A stretch of DNA of 53,664 bases from Chthoniobacterales bacterium (GTDB lineage Bacteria > Verrucomicrobiota > Verrucomicrobiia > Chthoniobacterales > UBA10450), in contig JACDGS010000029.1 of the NCBI GenBank assembly GCA_013821455.1, positions 1 through 53,664 of the forward strand, in the 5' to 3' direction. A program made the translations under genes and the position numbers. This document shows positions 27,724 to 36,987 of this stretch, piece after piece; the first letter of the stretch is position 1; each line of letters starts with the position of its first letter. The notes under the pieces were generated by a model. That model did no database searches, had not been told where the DNA came from, and saw only the letters and a program-made list of their open reading frames with translations.

Positions 27724-28176
27724 ATGGCAAAGAAGAAACCAATCGAGCGGGCCCGCCAGGATGCGGCGCAAGGCAAGGCGCCTTCCACGCAGGCGGGGGA
27801 ATTTGTGCGCGAAGAGGTGGAGCATATTCGCAAGGGGAAACATGGCGCGGCGTCGGCGAAACAAGCCATCGCCATAGGACTTTCGAAGGCGCGCCGGGCC
27901 GGGGTGAAATTGCCGCCGCCGGAGAAAGGTAAGACCTCCGAGCGAACTAGAAAACAGACGAAGCGAGAGTTAAAGAAAGCGGCTAAGCCGGGTGCCAAAA
28001 AGGTTTCCGCGACGCGGTCACGCGCGGCCAAGGGAGCGTTGAAGGAGCAACCGCGCTCGGCGGCTTCGCACCGGGCTTTGTCGCGGCAGGCGCACGCCGC
28101 CGCGAACAAGCGGAGTGCAGCTGAGAGATCGCGTGCGGCGAAGAAAGCGGCGCGCACCCGCGCAAAAAATAACTAA
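27724..28176 (+). CDS. Small basic DUF6496-like protein
   Basis: 150 residues. The N-terminal ~80 form a conserved-looking block (KAPSTQAGEFVREEVEHIRK, GAASAKQAIAIGLSKARRAG). The remainder is a Lys/Arg/Ala-rich disordered tail similar to histone H1-like bacterial proteins. Proteins with this N-terminal block (DUF6496) occur widely in soil bacteria; no function is established. The basic tail suggests nucleic acid binding, which is an inference. It stands alone between the SDR remnant and the convergent oxidase remnant. Confidence 0.75.
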   Translation: MAKKKPIERARQDAAQGKAPSTQAGEFVREEVEHIRKGKHGAASAKQAIAIGLSKARRAGVKLPPPEKGKTSERTRKQTKRELKKAAKPGAKKVSATRSRAAKGALKEQPRSAASHRALSRQAHAAANKRSAAERSRAAKKAARTRAKNN

Positions 28177-28256
28177 CTCAGCGACGGCGTGGTTCGTCAA
28201 GGTTACTGTCTTTCTTCCAGGTGAGAAAGGGTAAGACGACTTCTTTAGACTTATAC

Positions 28257-28265
28257 TCGTTAGGC
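28257..28265 (-). repeat. GCCTAACGA 9-mer at the end of the oxidase fragment
   Basis: On the minus strand the TAA inside this 9-mer is the stop codon of the truncated oxidase ORF (GCC TAA CGA). The homologous gene should continue past this point, so the 9-mer sits exactly where the remaining coding sequence is lost. Confidence 0.65.
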
Positions 28266-28837
28266 GGGCATCGTCCCACCCGCGAGTTGCATTTTACGAC
28301 ACTCACCCACTCCCGTGCAGGCTTCGGCCGCGCGCAGGACACCTTGAGTAGCACTAAAGTCGAAGATGGTTTTGTAATCCGGATCCGGATGGCCGACTTC
28401 GTGTCGCAGGTAGGTATCCATCGGCGGCGTGTCGATGATTTTGCCGGGATTGAAAATGCCGTGTGGTTCGAAGAGTTCCTTTAGCTTCCGCATCATGGCG
28501 TAGCATTCATCGCCGACCATGAAGCGGATGAACTCTCCTCGAAGACGACCATCGCCATGTTCGCCGGAGAGCGAGCCGCGGTATTTGTTCACTAGCGCAG
28601 CGACATCGGTCGCTATGCCGCGAAATGTCGTTAGACCTTCCGGCGTTTTAAGATTGAAGAGTGGACGAGTATGCAACTCGCCCGTGCCGGCATGCGCATA
28701 ATAGACACTGCGGACGTTGTATTTGTTCCGCATGAGCGCGTCGAACTCTCCTATGTATGCGGGTAAGTCTTCAAGCGCGACCGCGGTATCTTCGACAACT
28801 TCTCGCGGCTTCGCGTCGCCGGGAACGTGCAAAGGCT
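28260..28837 (-). pseudogene. Internal fragment of an FAD-linked oxidase with Fe-S domain
   Basis: About 190 residues resembling the C-terminal part of the FAD-binding domain of GlcD/Dld-type oxidases: NVRSVYYAHAGTGELHTRPL, S-G-E-H-G-D-G-R-L-R-G-E-F-I, F-E-P-H-G-I-F-N-P-G-K-I-I, and then the start of a ferredoxin-like domain, C-T-G-V-G-E-C-R-K, which normally leads into further cysteines. The N-terminal FAD-binding half is missing: the frame runs into a MITE-like repeat at 28838. The 3' end stops in a TAA within the GCCTAACGA 9-mer, before the rest of the Fe-S domain. It is therefore truncated at both ends. The ORF can be extended to 28898, but those first ~20 codons are repeat sequence. Confidence 0.8.
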
Positions 28838-28936
28838 TGTCATTCCGAGCGGAGCGCGGTCGAGGAATGGCGCGGCGAAATCTTAAAGCTTGTTCCACGG
28901 GATCCCTCGGCTCCGCTGCGCTCGCTCGGGATGACA
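28838..28936. mobile_element. 99-bp MITE/REP-like element with 14-bp terminal inverted repeats
   Basis: It begins TGTCATTCCGAGCG and ends CGCTCGGGATGACA; the ends are inverted repeats matching at 13 of 14 positions. The interior contains GGAGCGCGGTCGAGGAAT and GGATCCCTCGGCTCCGCTG, again with inverted symmetry. Elements with these ends are widespread intergenic repeats in Verrucomicrobiota and Acidobacteriota genomes (from memory). It lies 8 bases from the cheR stop and marks the break point of the oxidase fragment. No target-site duplication is obvious. Confidence 0.75.
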
Positions 28937-28944
28937 GACGGGGC

Positions 28945-29759
28945 TCAGCGTTTTAGCCGGTAGGCTGCTACTTTTCCCAAAACCACTCGCTCGAAACCTT
29001 CGTCCACTCCGTAGGTCGTCTCGGCGCCGCCGAGGAAGAGATAGCCGTCGGAGCGCAAATGCTGGCGGACTTGTGAGAGGATGGCGCGCTTCGCTCCCAG
29101 CGCGAAGTAGATCATGACGTTCCGCAAAAAAATCACATCCATGCGCGGAATGCCGGGCCACGGACGCACGAGGTTTAGCTCGCGGAATTCTATTCCGCGA
29201 CGGATGCGATCGGCGATGCGCCATTGGTCGTCTCTCTTCTCGAAAAATTTTACCAGCATCGGCGCGGGCAGGCCGCGGTTGACTTCGAGCTGCGTGTAAA
29301 TTCCCGCGCGTGCGCGCTCGAGCATCGCAGCGCTGAGGTCGGTCGCGAGGAGTGAGATATTCCGAGCGAGGGAAAGGCGTCGCGCAGGAGCATCATGATG
29401 CTATAAGGCTCTTGTCCGCTGGAACAGGCGCCGCACCAGATATTCAACGTGCGTTCCTGTGCCCGGCGCGCGATCAGCTCGGGAAGAATGGTGCGCCTGA
29501 GCGCGTCGAAAGGATAGAGGTCGCGGAAAAACGAGGTCTCGTTCGTCGTCATGCGCTCGACGACTTTGTTCTGCAGACCCTTGACCGAGCCCTGCCGCAG
29601 CGCGGAGACCATCGAGCCGAGGGTCGAAAAACCTTCGCTGAGCGCAAGCGGTTCCAGCCGCGTCTCGACGAGGTATTCCTTGCCGGGATCGAGAACGATG
29701 GCCGCGGTGTTGCGCAGCAAGTCGCGAACATATTCGAAATCGGGAGCGTTAACTGGCAT
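28945..29759 (-). pseudogene. cheR: CheR methyltransferase, frameshifted
   Basis: CheR adds methyl groups to MCP glutamates using S-adenosylmethionine. From ATG 29759 the frame gives the helical N-domain (FEYVRDLLRNTAAIVL) and the catalytic start: T-T-N-E-T-S-F-F-R-D, LNIWCGACSSGQEPYSIMML (SAM motif). Near 29361-29369 the frame shifts: the next frame resumes with R-N-I-S-L-L-A-T-D-L-S-A-A-M-L-E-R-A-R-A and runs to the normal end (MDVIFLRNVMIYF, Y-L-F-L-G-G-A-E-T). The join needs one base added, and no homologous residues are otherwise lost, so the lesion is recent or a sequence error. It overlaps the cheB 3' end by 11 bases. Confidence 0.85.
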
Positions 29760-30765
29760 GCGCGAGTCCGTGGAGACGGGAGTGACGGCCGACCTGAACG
29801 CGGCGCTGGATTTCATCCGCGAGCGCGTCGAGCGGGAGCACGGCATCGGCGAGGCCTGCCCTAACGACACTGCCCGGCATGCCCCAGACGACGCTGGTGG
29901 CTTCGTCTTGCGCGAGGATCTGACCGCCCGCTCCGCGCAAAGCTTCGCAACCATTCAGGCCATCGCGGCCCATGCCGGTCATGACGACCCCAAGTGCGTG
30001 CGCGCGAAAGACCTCGGCGACGGAGCGGAAGAGCGGATCGGCCGAAGGACGACACGAATTTTCCGGCGGTCCCTGGTGCAGCTCGAAATGCGCGCCGTTG
30101 GCACTCGGCGCGACGACCAGATGATGATCTCCCGGCGCGAGCCAGACGTGACTTGGACGAAGCATTTCACCGGCGGTGGCTTCCGAAACTGAGAGCGCGC
30201 ATTTGGCGTGCAAACGTTCCGCGAGCTTCAAGGTAAAGACCGGCGGCATGTGCTGCACGATGACGATTGGCACCGGGAAATTTCCCGGAAGTGCCGCCAA
30301 AACCACAGGCAGCGCATTTGGTCCGCCGGTGGAAATGCAGATGGCGACGACGTCGATTCGCGCCAGTCGTTCTGCGGCGCGGAGGCAGAGCGATTTTATT
30401 TTCGGGACGAGCGCTTCGCGAACGCTGAGGCCGAGCGTTGCGGCGATACAGGCGCTGGCGCCGTTCGCCATGAGCGCGCGCATCATTCCCAAGCTTGGAG
30501 TGCCATGGGAACTGAAGATAATTACCGGCAAGCGCGGATGCGATTCCCGGATCGCGCGCACAGTTTCCAGCGCTCCGTTTTCCTCCATCTCCGGAGCGAC
30601 CGTGACCACATCGGGCTGGAGAATGCTGAGCTTGTTGAGACCGATTTTGCGGTTGGCCGCGGTGCCGACGACTTCGATGCCCGGTTCGTTCGACAATGCT
30701 TCGGCGATCGAGCGCCGCGCGGCGACCGCATCGGCGATGACGAGGGCTCGAATCGGCGGCGGCAT
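29749..30765 (-). CDS. cheB: CheB methylesterase with degenerate receiver domain
   Basis: 338 residues with an N-terminal receiver-like domain (1-~125) and a C-terminal methylesterase domain (~138-330). The catalytic triad is intact: Ser145 in C-I-S-T-G-G-P-N, His172 in V-Q-H-M-P-P, Asp268 in M-T-G-M-G-R-D-G. The receiver has lost its chemistry: the phospho-acceptor Asp is Ala57 (V-V-T-V-A-P-E-M), one of the two acidic Mg ligands is Ala11 (I-A-D-A), and the usual K-P is A-A-T (108-110). CheB normally needs CheA phosphorylation to relieve inhibition by its receiver; this one should be uncoupled from it. It overlaps the frameshifted cheR by 11 bases and follows an mcp gene by 18. Confidence 0.92.
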   Translation of the reverse strand: MPPPIRALVIADAVAARRSIAEALSNEPGIEVVGTAANRKIGLNKLSILQPDVVTVAPEMEENGALETVRAIRESHPRLPVIIFSSHGTPSLGMMRALMANGASACIAATLGLSVREALVPKIKSLCLRAAERLARIDVVAICISTGGPNALPVVLAALPGNFPVPIVIVQHMPPVFTLKLAERLHAKCALSVSEATAGEMLRPSHVWLAPGDHHLVVAPSANGAHFELHQGPPENSCRPSADPLFRSVAEVFRAHALGVVMTGMGRDGLNGCEALRGAGGQILAQDEATSVVWGMPGSVVRAGLADAVLPLDALADEIQRRVQVGRHSRLHGLAHAS

Positions 30766-30783
30766 CTTCGCAATGATGCCGGG

Positions 30784-32301
30784 CTAGGAACGCGATGGAA
30801 CGAGCTTTGGCACACGCGCGGTCTGGCGCGGGATGCTCGCGCCATTGCGTGAGATGATTCCGGCCAGCTTCTCCCTCGATCTCTCGCCGCCGACCAACTG
30901 GTGCAGATCGGCGCCGAGACGCGCGAGTGCGGCGGCGGCGTTCTCCATATCGTTCGCGCCGGTGCTGGTGCTCGAGGCCGCTTGCGCGACACCGGCGATA
31001 TTTTGCGCGATCTCGGAGCTGCCTTTTGCGGCTTCGGCAACGTTACGGCTCATCTCGGAAGTCGTTGCACTTTGCTCTTCGACCGCCCCCGCGATCGAAT
31101 GCTGATAATCGCTGATCTTGTGAATGGTCGCGCGGATCTGCCCGATCGCTTCGACTGCGCTTTGGGTGTCGCTTTGAATCGCCTCGATCTTCGCGCTGAT
31201 GTCTTCGGTCGCGCGCGCGGTGCCTTTGGCCAACTCCTTCACTTCGTTCGCGACGACGGCGAAACCTTTGCCCGCTTCACCAGCGCGCGCGGCTTCGATC
31301 GTCGCGTTGAGCGCGAGCAAATTTGTCTGCTGCGCGATGGAGGTGATGACTTTAATGACCTGGCCGATTTCCGCGCTGCTCACCCCGAGTTTCGTCACGA
31401 TGGCGTTAGTCGATTCCGTCGTCTTCACGGCCTCGGATGCGATCGTGACCGCGTCGCTCGAATTCTTTGCGATCTCGCGAATGCTTGCCGCCATTTCTTC
31501 AGAGCCGGCCGCTATCGTTTGCACACTGTTGCTCACCTGCTCGCCGGCGGCGGAGACGGTCGTGGCTTGCGCGGAAGTCTCCTCCGCGTTCGCGCTCATT
31601 TGCTGGCTGACCGCCGTCAACTCTTCAGCCGACGTGGCCAAGGCCGCGGCGCTCGAGCCAATACTGCGCGAAAATTGCAGAGCTACCGCCCAGCCAAGTC
31701 CGAAGATCGCGAGTGTTCCGGCGATTACAGCGATGAGAAGGAAAATCTTCGTCAAATGCTGCGTCTCCTCCGCCACGGCAACGGCGCGATCGGTCGTCTT
31801 TACCATCACCGCCGCGAGAGTGTTCAGTTCTTTCTCCAAAGCGTGAAAGATATCGTCGAATTCTGCCAGGTCCGCCGTCGCGGCTTTAGGATCGCGGGCG
31901 CTTAGGGTGACGATTTTGCCTGCGGCCGCGAGGAAGTTGTCGATCTGCGGGCGCTGCTCGGCGAGCGCTTTGCGGATGAATTCATCGGTCGCGAGGCTGT
32001 CGACTTTTTCGAGACTGGCGCGTATGTCGTGCGCATCCTCCTCGAAGGCTTGCTGCACTTCCTTTAAGTCGCCATGCGCCGTCGTCGCGGCGATTATCGC
32101 GGACAGCACATCGGCGTGAATGGCATCGTGCGTTTCATCGGCGTCGAGATAATTGCGCACCATTTCGGCATTCTTCGCTGCGCGCTGGGCGACGGTGCTG
32201 ATGCGCGAAACGCCCCAATATCCGCAAAGGCCGAGAGCGAAAGCGAGGATCGCGCTGACCGCAGCGAGGCTGAGTAATTTTCGTTTGATGTTCCATTTCA
32301 T
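30784..32301 (-). CDS. Methyl-accepting chemotaxis protein, apparently without HAMP
   Basis: 505 residues. TM1 follows M-K-W-N-I-K-R-K (residues ~9-30), a ~150-residue four-helix-bundle sensor follows, and TM2 is at ~190-210. The signalling domain has the conserved tip [20 protein letters not shown] and downstream [20 protein letters not shown]. After TM2 the sequence goes within ~20 residues to [16 protein letters not shown]; the ~50-residue HAMP domain present in the second MCP is missing. The signalling half is nearly identical to that of the other MCP here, which points to duplication or gene conversion. It would report periplasmic ligands to CheW-CheA; the ligand is unknown. Confidence 0.93.
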   Translation of the reverse strand: MKWNIKRKLLSLAAVSAILAFALGLCGYWGVSRISTVAQRAAKNAEMVRNYLDADETHDAIHADVLSAIIAATTAHGDLKEVQQAFEEDAHDIRASLEKVDSLATDEFIRKALAEQRPQIDNFLAAAGKIVTLSARDPKAATADLAEFDDIFHALEKELNTLAAVMVKTTDRAVAVAEETQHLTKIFLLIAVIAGTLAIFGLGWAVALQFSRSIGSSAAALATSAEELTAVSQQMSANAEETSAQATTVSAAGEQVSNSVQTIAAGSEEMAASIREIAKNSSDAVTIASEAVKTTESTNAIVTKLGVSSAEIGQVIKVITSIAQQTNLLALNATIEAARAGEAGKGFAVVANEVKELAKGTARATEDISAKIEAIQSDTQSAVEAIGQIRATIHKISDYQHSIAGAVEEQSATTSEMSRNVAEAAKGSSEIAQNIAGVAQAASSTSTGANDMENAAAALARLGADLHQLVGGERSREKLAGIISRNGASIPRQTARVPKLVPSRS

Positions 32302-32339
32302 AATGAGGTGGCGATTGAAATCGAGAGCTGACGGACGAG

Positions 32340-32348
32340 TCGTTAGGC
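32340..32348 (-). repeat. GCCTAACGA 9-mer at the cheY 3' end
   Basis: On the minus strand the TAA of this 9-mer is the stop codon of the CheY-like gene (GCC TAA CGA), the same arrangement as at 28257. Confidence 0.7.
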
Positions 32349-32708
32349 CAAGCTGAGGAGGGCGATTTTTTCTTCGAGCGCTTCCTTGGTGAACGGTTTC
32401 ATGAGGTATTCATTCGCGCCCGCGTCGAGGGCGGCGGCGACGTTGGCAATTTCGTTTTCGCTTGTGACCATGACGATCTGCATGCCGTCGTAGCAAGCAT
32501 CGCGCCGCACGTTTCGCACGAGCTCGATCCCAGTCATCTCGGGCATATTCCAATCGACGAAGGCAATGTCGGGAACGCTCAGCCTTTGCAATTTCTGAAG
32601 CGCAGCGGCGCCATCGGGCGCTTCGGAAGTTTCGTAGCCGAGCGCTTTGAGGAACTGCGCGATGATCGTGCGGGTGGTTCGGGAATCGTCAACAATAAGA
32701 GCGTGCAT
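32343..32708 (-). CDS. cheY: CheY-like single-domain response regulator
   Basis: 121 residues, all receiver. The acidic pair D7-D8 (I-V-D-D-S-R), phospho-acceptor Asp52 (F-V-D-W-N-M-P-E-M), Thr/Ser in V-T-S-E-N and Lys in L-M-K-P-F are all present, so it should be phosphorylatable by CheA. It lies between the two mcp genes, 4 bases after the upstream one. With no flagellar genes in view its output may be a pilus motor or another process; the sequence does not say. The TAA stop lies inside a GCCTAACGA 9-mer. Confidence 0.92.
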   Translation of the reverse strand: MHALIVDDSRTTRTIIAQFLKALGYETSEAPDGAAALQKLQRLSVPDIAFVDWNMPEMTGIELVRNVRRDACYDGMQIVMVTSENEIANVAAALDAGANEYLMKPFTKEALEEKIALLSLA

Positions 32709-32712
32709 TGGA

Positions 32713-34409
32713 TTAAGCGCGGGCGTGAACCGGAGCGGGCGTGTGCCCGTTAGGCCGGTGAGTTTTGCGTTCGATGACGGCTGCAGTCGGGGTCGCAGCG
32801 GCGCGCGCGATCTTCTTCGCGACGGATTCTTCCTCGAGGTGAAATTGCCCGACGAGGCGATGCAACTCCGCGCTCAAACGGGCCAGCTCGCCTGCCGACG
32901 CTTCGGTTTGGTTCGCGCCCGCACTCGTGCTGGCGGCGGCTTGCGCGACGCCGGCGATATTTTGCGCGATCTCAGAGCTGCCTTTCGCGGCTTCGGCAAC
33001 GTTGCGGCTCATCTCCGAAGTCGTCGCGCTTTGTTCTTCGACCGCGCCGGCGATCGAATGCTGATAATCGCTGATCTTGTGAATGATCGCGCGGATCTGG
33101 CCAATCGCTTCGACCGCTTCTTTGGCGTCGGATTGGATCGCTTCGATTTTTGCGCTGATGTCTTCGGTCGCGCGCGCTGTTCCTTTGGCGAGTTCTTTCA
33201 CTTCGTTCGCGACCACAGCAAAACCTTTGCCGGCCTCGCCTGCGCGCGCGGCTTCGATCGTCGCGTTGAGCGCGAGGAGGTTGGTTTGTTGCGCGATCGA
33301 GGTGATGACTTTGATCACCTGGCCGATCTCGGCACTGCTCGTGCCGAGCTGGCTTACGGTTGTGTTCGTCGCCTCGGTCGCCTTGACGGCATCGGCCGCA
33401 ATCATCACGGCGTCGCTCGAATTCTTCGCGATCTCGCGAATGCTCGCGGTCATTTCTTCAGAGCCGGCGGCGACGGTCTGGACGCTGTTGCTGACTTGTT
33501 CGCCCGCCGCGGAAACGGTCGTGGCCTGCGCGGAAGTTTCCTCGGCGTTTGCGCTCATTTGCTGACTGACGGCGGTTAACTCTTCCGCGGCGGAAGCGAG
33601 CGCGGTCGCGCCGTCGCCGATGCCGCGCATGGCGGTGCGGAGATGTCCGCCGAGCTCGTTCATCGTGCGCACGAGATCGCCCAACTCGTCTTTGCTCGTC
33701 GGCTCGACATTCACGGTGAGATCGCCGCCGGCGAGACGGCCGGCCATTTTCACGACTTCCTGGACATCGCGCACGAGGCGGCGCGCAACGAGATAACCGA
33801 GCACAAAAATCGCGAGCGTGCCTAACGAGACGACGATGATAAGGAAGCTCTGCGTGAACCGTTGCGTCGATTCCGCGGCGGTGGTGGATTCAGTAACCTT
33901 GTGGTCAATGAGTTCACTCAACCGGTCCATCGGGATTTCGAGGACTTCGAAGCTTTTTTGAAACGCCGGATATTGCGCCAGAGCCTTCGCTCGATCGCGT
34001 GGAGCGAGCCTAACGATGCCCTCGGCGGTCGTGATATACTCCTGGAGCCCGGGCCGGATTCCCGCGATGGCCGATTTCACGTCTGGCGGCAGGTCGAGCT
34101 CATCGAGTTGATCGAGCGCTTTGCGGAATTGCAACGTGTGCCGTTGCAGATCGGCCGCGGCGCCCGCGCCTGCCTCGTCGTTAGGCGAAACTTCTTTCGC
34201 GAGAAGCGCAGCGAGGACATCGGCGCGCAAGGCGTCGTTCATTTCGTCGGCGTTCATGTGGCGCTGGATGCTGAGGTAATTGATCTCCATGCGGTCGGTC
34301 ACGGTCTTGACGTGCCGCACGCCCCAGAAGCCGGAGGCGCCGAGCACGAGTGCGAGAAAAGCGCTGATCGCAGCGAGCCCGAGCAATTTCGTTTAATGGT
34401 CCATTTCAT
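32713..34409 (-). pseudogene. Methyl-accepting chemotaxis protein with HAMP, N-terminal frameshift
   Basis: From ATG 34409 the frame reads M-K-W-T-I-K-R and then shifts; the next frame continues [10 protein letters not shown] and runs 550 residues to 32713. Compared with the other MCP ([14 protein letters not shown]), one A is missing from the A-run near 34390. The rest is intact: sensor bundle, TM2 ([12 protein letters not shown]), HAMP at ~195-245 ([11 protein letters not shown]), and a signalling domain almost identical to the first MCP. Starting inside the second frame would still keep most of TM1, so residual function is possible. A homopolymer sequencing error is the simplest alternative. 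Confidence 0.8.
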
Positions 34410-34413
34410 AAGT

Positions 34414-34422
34414 TCGTTAGGC
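34414..34422 (-). repeat. GCCTAACGA 9-mer in the cheW-mcp gap
   Basis: Exact copy in the 15-base gap between the cheW stop and the mcp ATG, 4 bases before that ATG, in the sense orientation of the operon. Confidence 0.7.
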
Positions 34423-34424
34423 TG

Positions 34425-34871
34425 TTAAAAAGCGGCGGCCGCGACCGTGTTGCCGAGGACGGCCTGCGTGTTTAATCGGAGGAGAAGACGTTCGTTCAGT
34501 TTCACCACAGCCTGAGTGAGGGCGCGCGCCGGGCCGCGCAAAGTCGGTGGCACAGGCTCGCAGTCGGTCTCGGCGATGCGTATCACTTCGCCGACGGAAT
34601 CGACCAGCAAGCTGACCGCGCCGTCGGCGGTGCGGAGAACGATGTTCATCGCCGCGGCGTCCGGCGCGCGCGGTGGAAGTTCGAGCGCGGAGCGGAGATC
34701 GATCGCGGTCACCAGCTCGCCGCGGACATTGAGCAAACCAGCCACACCCGGCGGCGCGAGTGGCACACGGGTGACGCGTTGCGACGACATGATTTCCTGC
34801 ACGTCGCGCGCGTCGATGCCGAAGAGGCGCCCCGCAATTTCAAAAGTGCAGATGTCCGGCGACGCGCTCAC
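34425..34871 (-). CDS. cheW: CheW coupling protein
   Basis: 148 residues, one CheW domain: T-F-E-I-A-G-R-L-F-G-I-D-A-R-D-V-Q-E-I opening, GLLNVRGELVTAIDLRSALE at about 45-64 (the conserved N-R-G-E region), VSLLVDSVGEVIRI, and a closing strand. CheW links MCPs to CheA in the array. The ATG overlaps the cheA TGA by four bases (ATGA), a typical coupled pair. It appears intact in spite of the damaged neighbours. Confidence 0.92.
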   Translation of the reverse strand: MSASPDICTFEIAGRLFGIDARDVQEIMSSQRVTRVPLAPPGVAGLLNVRGELVTAIDLRSALELPPRAPDAAAMNIVLRTADGAVSLLVDSVGEVIRIAETDCEPVPPTLRGPARALTQAVVKLNERLLLRLNTQAVLGNTVAAAAF

Positions 34872-36950
34872 GCGATGGCCTCCTCGAAGAAGGTGGGATC
34901 TTCCGCGCGCACCATCGCGCCGGCGTCGATCACATCGGTGACGTGTTCGTCGATCACGGCCGAGCCGAGAATCCCGCGATTTTTCGAGCCGCGCGGGAAA
35001 GTGGAAGCGTGGCGCACGATGTCGTCGATGCGGCTCACGACCAGTCCGGCGCTGCGACCGCGCTCGCGGTAAACGATGGCGTTGATGATTTCGCCGGGAG
35101 TTTGCGCGAGCGCTTCGCCTAACGAACCGGTGGCGCCGAAAAGCGGCAGAATTTCGCCGCGATATTGCACCGCGCTGCGGCCGGCCGAGCGTTCGATCGC
35201 GGCGCGCGGAAATTCTTCGAGCCGCGCGACCGACGTGACCGGAATCGCAAGCCGGCGGTCGCCCAGGCCAAAGAGCAACAGCTCTTCGCCCGGTGTCTCC
35301 GACGAGGGAAGCGCGGGCTCGGCCGTGGCGCTGGCGTGCGCTTCGGCCGCGATCAATTCCGCGCGGCGCGCGAGAGTAAAAACATCGACGATCAACGCGA
35401 CGGAGCCGTCACCCATGATGGTGGCGCCGGCGAGGCAGGGTGTGCCTTTAAGCATCTTGCCGAGTGGCTTGACCACGATCTCGCCTGCGTCGTGCACTTC
35501 ATCGACGATCAAACCGAAACGCCGCTCGCCCGCTTGAACGACGACGACTTGGACGTGCTCCGATTCGGTTTCCGTCGGCCGGAGTTGCAACTCTTTCGCG
35601 AGATCCAAAACCGGTAAAAGACTTCCGCGCAAACGATGGACGAGCGCGCCTTGCAACTGCTCCAAACCGCCGGAGCGTTTGAGCGAGAGCAGCTCGGTGA
35701 CGTTGACCTGCGGGATCGCGTAACGCTCGCCCGCGCAACTGATCGTGAGCGCGGGAATGATCGCGAGCGTCAGCGGAATCCGAATCTTGAAAGTAGTGCC
35801 GCGTCCTAGTTCGGTGAGCACGTCAACTACGCCGCCGATTTTTTCGATGTGCGTTTTCACGACGTCCATTCCCACCCCGCGGCCGGAGACGCTGCTCACT
35901 TTTTCGGCCGTGGAAAATCCCGGGAGGAAAATCATCTCAACCGCTTCACGATCGCTCAGTCGCGCTCCTTGTTGCTCGGTGATGAAGCCGCGCTGAAGCG
36001 CCTGTTGTTTCATGCGCGCCGGGTCGATGCCCGCGCCGTCATCGGTCATCTCGATATTAACCAAACCGCCCTCGTGATATGCGCGCAGCGCGAGGAGTCC
36101 GTCCCGGGTTTTGCCGACGGCGACACGTTGGGCCGGTGTTTCGATTCCGTGATCGACTGCGTTGCGGACGAGGTGCGTGAGCGGGTCGCGAATCGCTTGC
36201 AGCAGCGTGCGGTCGAGCTCCGTCGTTTCACCTGTGCAAACGAGGCGGACTTGTTTGCCGCAAGTCTGCTCGAGGTCGCGGACGAGCCGCGGAAATTTAT
36301 TCCAGACGTTGCCGATCGGTTCCATCCGGGTCTGCATCACGCGCTCCTGGAGAACGCTCGTGATCAGGTTGAGCCGCTGCGACGCGCCGGCGAAGGCGAC
36401 GTTTTCTTCCTTCGCGACCGATTGCGCGATTTGATTTCGCGTGAGCACCAACTCGCCGACCATGTTCATCAATTGAATCGAGTAGCGCGACGCTCACCCG
36501 CACTGTTGCCTCGGCTTCTGCTGGCTCTTCCAAGCTCACCGGCGGAGGAGTGAGCGCAGTCACCGATGGCGGGTGATTCGACTGCATACGGTTCAACGAT
36601 TCAATGATCGCGGAACCGTCCGCCGATCCTTCCTTCCCGGTCGTTTCGATTTTCGTGAGAATACTGCGAATAAAATCCGCGGTCGCGAGAAAAGCCGTAG
36701 TAATCTCCGCGCTCATCGCGAGATTTCCGTTGCGGAGCAGGCTCAGGAGACTTTCGGCGGCATGCGCGATCGTCTCGAGTTTTTCAAAGGCGAGAAATCC
36801 GCACGTTCCCTTGAGCGTGTGGATCGCGCGGAAGATACTGGCCAACGTGTTTTGCGAGCCCGGATCTTTTTCCAGCACGAGGAGATCGCGTTCGAGCTGG
36901 TCGAGATTCTCCCGGCTTTCGATGAGGAATTCCCTTGTCAGATCGTCCAT
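34868..36950 (-). pseudogene. cheA: CheA histidine kinase, frameshifted at the dimerisation domain
   Basis: Reads as one CheA broken by one extra base near 36473. From ATG 36950: the Hpt domain with the phospho-His at residue 44 (F-R-A-I-H-T-L-K-G) and a linker to V-S-V-A-L-L-D-S. The next frame then continues L-M-N-M-V-G-E-L-V-L-T-R-N-Q (dimer helix), the ATP-binding domain (HLVRNAVDHGIE; D-D-G-A-G-I-D-P; S-G-R-G-V-G-M-D-V-V), and two CheW-like domains, the second diverged. Removing a single A restores the reading frame exactly, with nothing else lost. If real, the phospho-accepting domain and the kinase are on separate polypeptides; the second has a possible TTG start at 36472. There is no P2 domain in the linker. 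Confidence 0.85.
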
Positions 36951-36987
36951 AGGTCAGGGTCGCGTCGCCTCCATCCGCGTTCTCTCT

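Noticed and set aside
30901-31905. Long open frame on the + strand opposite the mcp gene (334 codons)
   Set aside because: It is a shadow of the GC-rich MCP coding sequence; no family character, and it lies fully antisense to a well-recognised gene. The frames at 31199-31846 and 32647-33579 are the same.
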